From positions 8,002,580 through 8,066,579 of the forward strand of contig NZ_AP025018.1 of the NCBI RefSeq assembly GCF_019977735.1: DNA of 64,000 bases, read 5' to 3'. This DNA is from Calothrix sp. PCC 7716 (GTDB taxonomy: Bacteria; Cyanobacteriota; Cyanobacteriia; Cyanobacteriales; Nostocaceae). This document shows positions 60,355 to 64,000 of the stretch, one piece after another. Position 1 is the stretch's first letter. Each line of letters begins with the position of its first letter. A program made the translations under genes and the position numbers. The notes beneath the pieces were generated by a model. The model was not told where the DNA came from, ran no database searches, and worked only from the letters and a program-made list of their open reading frames with translations.

Positions 60355-60600
60355 TTATCTTGTTCCACTGGCGTGTTCGCTGTCGGGACCACCGTAGTCA
60401 GGTGGTTCATATTCGCTATGAGAATTTTGAAGCACCTGTACTTGATTTAAGTTTTGGTTATTAAGCTCAATATTACTCGAACGATTTGCTGCGGCAACAG
60501 GTTGATTCAACATTGCTGCAGCATCAGCTATTCTTGGAACTAATACATGGGCGCCGACAAAGAACAATAGCGCGCTTGCTAATTTTAAGCTAGTTACCAT
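60355..60600 (-). CDS. Small exported protein with PDYGGPDSEHASGTR tail
   Basis: The product has 81 residues. A signal peptide (about 1-28, LKLASALLFFVGAHVLVP, ADA) is followed by an Asn-rich stretch and the C-terminal YEPPDYGGPDSEHASGTR. This tail (PP-x-YGGP-(D/N)-S-x-(H)-x-SGTR) recurs in small secreted cyanobacterial proteins, many of which show it after a variable region. Function unknown. The reading frame stops at 60355 in clean sequence. Confidence 0.65.
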   Translation of the reverse strand: MVTSLKLASALLFFVGAHVLVPRIADAAAMLNQPVAAANRSSNIELNNQNLNQVQVLQNSHSEYEPPDYGGPDSEHASGTR

Positions 60601-61166
60601 AAGCTCGGTATTACTCCTTTGTATGGCTAAAGTATTATTACGTAAGTGTTTTTACTGAAAATTTTTCTGAAAAGTGAAAAGCTTATAAACTTTTAACAAA
60701 CATTTGAGAAAGATTCGAGTCTTTGTTGTTACAAGTTCGCTTGAAATTAATGCCAGTTGACAATTGGGTATAACCAACTGAATAACAAATTTGAAGCAAT
60801 ATTAAAGTAATACTGCTGCTGTATCTTTCCTCGCATCACCCAAAAGAGCGATATATTTATTTCATAAATAAGACGTTAATGCTTACAAGCCTGTCTTTCT
60901 TTGACAATATTTTAATATGCTTACGTATAAATGCGGTGTAAATCAAATAACAAGCTTATGAAAAAATACCAATACTTAAGCAGTAATGAGTAGAATAAAA
61001 GCTATGACAATGGTAAAAATATCTATATTTTTGATTTAAGTAGTCGAAAAATAAGAGTTATAGGCTTTACTGATATCAAATATAAGATAGACACAAATAG
61101 TATTTTCACTTATGCTATTTACTACTTTAGTATTAATACTCAGGTTATAAAGGTTGTTGGAAGTCT
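60601..61166. other. Intergenic region with no visible element
   Basis: About 560 AT-rich bases without a supported gene, repeat or clear regulatory site. The 3' end borders the disrupted signalling gene. Confidence 0.5.
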
Positions 61167-62166
61167 TTAAGCAAACTCATAACGATTTTTACCCATGTGT
61201 TTGGCACGATACATTGCAGCATCAGCTTGCTTGATTATTGTTTCAGTATCATGACTATTACTTGGGTATATGCTAATACCGATACTTGCAGATACTCTAG
61301 CAACGTTACCTTCTAAGAGAATTGGTTCTGTGATTGTTAGTAGTATTTTTTCGGCAACTTTGGCGGCGACTTCTTTTTTGGGTATTGCACGTAGTATGAC
61401 GGTGAATTCGTCACCACCAAGTCGCGCAACAGTATCGCTTCCACGCAGACAGTTGTTGAGTCTGCTAGCAACAGTAATTAACAATCGGTCTCCCATCTCG
61501 TGACCTAAAGTGTCATTAACTTTTTTGAACCCATCTAGATCGATAAACAATAGTCCAACCATAAGGCTATTGCTTTGGGCCCATAAGAGTGATTCTTCGA
61601 GTTGTTCGGCGAATAGTTTGCGGTTTGGTAAACCTGTAAGGGGGTCGTGATAGGCTAAGTAACGTAAGCGGTCTTCTTGGATTTTTAACTCCTTATTGGA
61701 ACGAAATAACTCTGCTTTCTCGCGTTTGAGGTCTTCCTCGATTAATTTTCGTTTGGTAATATCACGAATGACTCCCACTAAGTAGCAGTTACCAGCAGCG
61801 TCTTTATGGAGCGAACGTTTTGTGGCAATTGAGTAGGTATTACCATTTTTGTCAGTAAATTGTTCTTCGGTTTCACATGGTTGTTGAGTTCTAAAAACTA
61901 AATCGTCATGAGACCGAAATGCTTTAGCTTGAGAGTCAGAAAAGTATTCGTAGTCACTTTTCTCTAACAAAACTTCTTTTGGATAACCCAAAAATTCACA
62001 ATAAGCTTCATTTATAACAATCCACTGATAGTTTTTATTTTTAACAAAAACGGGGTCAGGAATTGTGTTGATAATTTGGTCTAAAAACTCTTTAGAGCGT
62101 TTTAACTCTTCTTGAACGTAATTAATTTGGCAAGTAACGACAAACGCTGAAGCAGATAAGCTAATT
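61167..62166 (-). pseudogene. C-terminal part of an IS-split CHASE2-PAS-GGDEF diguanylate cyclase
   Basis: A diguanylate cyclase makes c-di-GMP. The remaining part has the last CHASE2 membrane helix (LISLSASAFVVTCQI), a short coil (YVQEELKRSKEFLDQI), a PAS domain (NTIPDPVFVKNKNYQW, GYPKEVLLEKSDYEYF), a PAC (GVIRDITKRKLIEEDLK) and a GGDEF domain (YHDPLTGLPNRKLF, VARLGGDEFTVILR with an intact GGDEF). The open frame runs to 62204, but the first 13 residues there are IS sequence. The 5' part resumes at 63861. A truncated soluble cyclase might still be made from an internal start. Confidence 0.85.
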
Positions 62167-62308
62167 AGGGTTTGCTGAAAAAGAAGGAAAAGCTGACACT
62201 CCAAGATTATCAGCCTAAAGAAATATATTCAGGTGCAAGACAAGAGGGTAAGATGACCTAAAATCCTTGCATCTGCGTGAATAGCACAAAAGTGCTAATT
62301 TAGTAACC

Positions 62309-62776
62309 ATGTACCGAAAACAGGGGCAGCCGACTATCTCAGCAGAAAACTTTGAACTTCCGGTTGGGGGAAAGTTATCAGAAGATAATCGTTGGGTGAT
62401 TATGGCTTCTTTCATACCTTGGTCGGAATTTGAAGAAGAATATTCTTCTTATTTCTCAATCGAGATGGGGGCGCCAGCAAAGTCGTTTCGTATGGCGTTA
62501 GGCGCATTAATAATTAAAGAGAAACTGGGCATAAGTGATAGAGAAACAGTGGAACAAATTAGAGAGAACCCTTACCTACAATACTTTATAGGAATGTTAT
62601 CTTATAGTAATGAAGTTCCTTTTGATGCATCAATGCTAGTTCATTTTCGCGAAAGAATCAGTGTGGAACTAGTTAATAAAGTGAATCAAGGAATGGTAAA
62701 AAATATGATAGCATCTGCATCTTCAATTGGCGCCGAAAAAAAACAGAAGAAACAGAAGAAGAAGGTAATACACTAA
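62309..62776 (+). CDS. Transposase, N-terminal ORF (IS5/IS1182-like)
   Basis: The product has 155 residues. MYRKQGQPTISAENFELPVG, IPWSEFEEEYSSYF, FRMALGALIIKEKLGISDRE, TVEQIRENPYLQYFIGM and FDASMLVHFRERIS are the DUF772-type N-terminal transposase domain. The zero-frame end EKKQKKQKKKVIH after an A-run is unnatural, and the -1 frame reads on into the catalytic ORF. The slippery A-AAA-AAA lies at 62737-62743. Confidence 0.88.
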   Translation: MYRKQGQPTISAENFELPVGGKLSEDNRWVIMASFIPWSEFEEEYSSYFSIEMGAPAKSFRMALGALIIKEKLGISDRETVEQIRENPYLQYFIGMLSYSNEVPFDASMLVHFRERISVELVNKVNQGMVKNMIASASSIGAEKKQKKQKKKVIH

Positions 62777-62790
62777 AAAACCTTGGAAAA

Positions 62791-63780
62791 TTGATATTAG
62801 ATGCGACTTGTGCGCCAGCAGATATCAGCTATCCAACAGATTTAGAACTATTAAATCAAGCCCGAAAACAGACAGAACGAATAATAGACCTTCTTTATGA
62901 ACAAATAAAGGGGACATTAGAGCAAAAACCAAGAACTTATCGAGAAAAAGCTAGGAAAGACTATCTAGAAGTAGCGAAGAAACGTCGTGTATCCCAAAAA
63001 GATAGGAGAAAAGCGATTAAAAAGCAACTCCAGTATATAAAAAGAAATTTATCTCACATTGACAACTTAATTCAACTAGGAGCGTCACTAGAAAAATTAA
63101 CTAATAGACAATATAAGTTGCTACTTGTAGTTGCAGAAATTTATCGTCAGCAACTATGGTTGTATGAAAATCAAAAACAGAGTATTGACGACCGTATTGT
63201 TAGTTTAACTCAACCGCATATCCGCCCAATAGTCCGAGGTAAAGCAGGTAAGGCAGTTGAATTTGGCGCTAAATTATCAGCTAGTTACTTTGATGGGTAT
63301 GTTTTTCTAGACCATATAAGTTGGGATAATTTTAATGAATCAGGAGATTTAAAATCACAAATAGAAGCATATAAAAATTATACTGGTTATTATCCAGAAT
63401 CAGTTCATGTTGATAAAATTTACCGAACACGAGAAAACCGAGCTTGGTGTAAAGAAAGAGGTATTATAATGAGTGGGTCTCCATTAGGAAGACCTCAGAA
63501 GAACGTTAGTAAAGAAAAAAAGAAGCAAGATTTAGAATCTGAGAGAATTCGTAATTCTATTGAAGGAAAGTTTGGGCAGGGTAAGAGAAGATTTAGTCTC
63601 AATCGAGTGATGGCGAAACTGCCTTATACTTCTGAAACTGCAATTGCTATTACTTTTTTAGTAATGAATCTTTCTACTTACCTTTCACGGGTTTTTTATG
63701 CCTTTTTATATCTATTTTTCAAAAATAGACCTTTTTTAAAGCTTAATATAATTAGATATTATAGTTTACTAATAATCTAG
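62791..63780 (+). CDS. Transposase, catalytic C-terminal ORF
   Basis: The product is 329 residues if started at the TTG at 62791, but the frame is open back to the A-run at 62737 and is probably reached by -1 slippage. It begins LILDATCAPADISYPTDLEL, where the first catalytic Asp lies (LDAT). Later SVHVDKIYRTRENRAWCKER carries the second Asp, and SERIRNSIEGKFGQGKRRFS the Glu, giving a DDE triad. The protein ends in a hydrophobic stretch. Confidence 0.88.
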   Translation: MILDATCAPADISYPTDLELLNQARKQTERIIDLLYEQIKGTLEQKPRTYREKARKDYLEVAKKRRVSQKDRRKAIKKQLQYIKRNLSHIDNLIQLGASLEKLTNRQYKLLLVVAEIYRQQLWLYENQKQSIDDRIVSLTQPHIRPIVRGKAGKAVEFGAKLSASYFDGYVFLDHISWDNFNESGDLKSQIEAYKNYTGYYPESVHVDKIYRTRENRAWCKERGIIMSGSPLGRPQKNVSKEKKKQDLESERIRNSIEGKFGQGKRRFSLNRVMAKLPYTSETAIAITFLVMNLSTYLSRVFYAFLYLFFKNRPFLKLNIIRYYSLLII

Positions 63781-63860
63781 AACGAAAACTTATGCTTGAT
63801 TTTGCTTGAATAACAGGTCAACCCATAAGATTGTTTTTTCATACTTTTTCAGCAAGCCCT

Positions 63861-64000
63861 AATTAATCCGGGTATAATCGGTATCCACCAACCATCAAGA
63901 AATATTACAAATGCGCTTCCAGCTAGTACAGAACCAAAAAATATAATTATTAAAAAGCTTATGGTAGTTTTCTTAATTTGATATCGTGTGACTACACCTA
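63861..64000 (-). pseudogene. Upstream part of the IS-split CHASE2-PAS-GGDEF gene, cut by the window edge
   Basis: The minus strand reads VVTRYQIKKTTISFLIII.. FGSVLAGSAFVIFLDGWWIP IIPGLI, the last membrane helices of a CHASE2 sensor domain (the GWW(I/L)P motif is typical). It continues in frame into the part at 62166 once the IS and one AATT are removed. The N-terminal sensor lies beyond the window. Confidence 0.82.

Larger units (their letters stand above)
62167..63860 (+). mobile_element. Complete 1694-bp insertion sequence (IS5/IS1182-like)
   Basis: The ends are AGGGTTTGCTGAAAAAG at the left and its inverted counterpart CTTTTTCAGCAAGCCCT at the right, with one mismatch. A 4-base direct duplication AATT flanks it (62163-62166 and 63861-63864). 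Removing the element and one AATT restores the reading frame of the CHASE2-PAS-GGDEF gene, which fixes the boundaries. Inside are two transposase ORFs joined by a probable -1 frameshift. Confidence 0.92.

Noticed and set aside
60078-60410. 110-residue minus-strand ORF overlapping the small exported protein
   Set aside because: It is built largely from palindromic repeats and overlaps the better-supported gene at 60355-60600.
62215-62415. 66-residue minus-strand ORF inside the IS
   Set aside because: It is antisense to the transposase N-terminus and has no protein-like features.

Overview
The window comes from the chromosome of a filamentous, probably heterocyst-forming cyanobacterium. Direct support is psbU (photosystem II extrinsic protein), the cell-cell junction operon fraC-fraD-fraE, a cyanobacterial-type lexA preceded by a perfect cyanobacterial LexA box, several families of intergenic palindromes, and heptamer tandem repeats. 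The DNA is AT-rich, yet the palindrome GGCGCC occurs roughly a hundred times, while the usual cyanobacterial iterated palindrome HIP1 (GCGATCGC) was not seen.

Layout. 1-9.6 kb: a ribbon-helix-helix gene, an acyltransferase remnant, lepA, an unknown gene pair, small exported proteins, an M48 peptidase and a STAND ATPase with TPR repeats. 10-14.4 kb: a receptor-like fusion (zinc ribbon, Ser/Thr kinase, membrane segment, Leu/Ile/Val-type ligand-binding domain) followed by a second STAND ATPase that is short and has an altered Walker A. 14.4-28.1 kb: an SLH protein, rpiA, an aldo/keto reductase, a serine hydrolase, a lipoprotein-type superoxide dismutase, a pentapeptide protein, fraCDE, a duplicated corrinoid adenosyltransferase, a 34-residue membrane peptide, tRNA-Thr(TGT), argF and lexA. 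28.4-46.6 kb: a DNA phosphorothioation (Dnd) defence island. 46.8-60.6 kb: housekeeping and envelope genes (AmpG-like transporter, GNAT, HEAT-repeat protein, GH10-like hydrolase, radical-SAM/PDZ protein, uppP, DUF3120, psbU, nadB). 61.2-64 kb: a CHASE2-PAS-GGDEF signalling gene split by a complete 1694-bp insertion sequence.

The Dnd island is the centre of interest. It has dndC, dndD and dndE, two DGQHR (DndB-like) proteins, a Dnd-associated protein 4 and a Dnd-associated methyltransferase. dndA is absent, so a cysteine desulfurase encoded elsewhere presumably supplies sulfur. In place of the dndFGH restriction genes there is an SF2 helicase of the Dnd-restriction type and a large DndD-like SMC ATPase preceded by a 70-residue protein. 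Embedded among these are an HNH nuclease whose N-terminus resembles sulfur-binding domains, a Panacea (DUF4065) antitoxin-like gene between dndD and dndE, a PIN toxin fused to its usual partner, an orphan antitoxin-like gene, a truncated papain-fold-toxin-like ORF and two Uma2 nucleases. The modification genes run rightward. The two DGQHR genes run leftward, one divergent from dndC and one convergent with dndE, which would suit regulators. The likely scheme is that DndCDE mark the backbone with sulfur, the DGQHR proteins tune expression or density, and the helicase/ATPase pair attacks unmarked DNA. The last two roles are inferred.

Repeats are everywhere between genes: two palindrome families, terminal-inverted-repeat elements that supply stop codons to neighbouring genes, and heptamer arrays.
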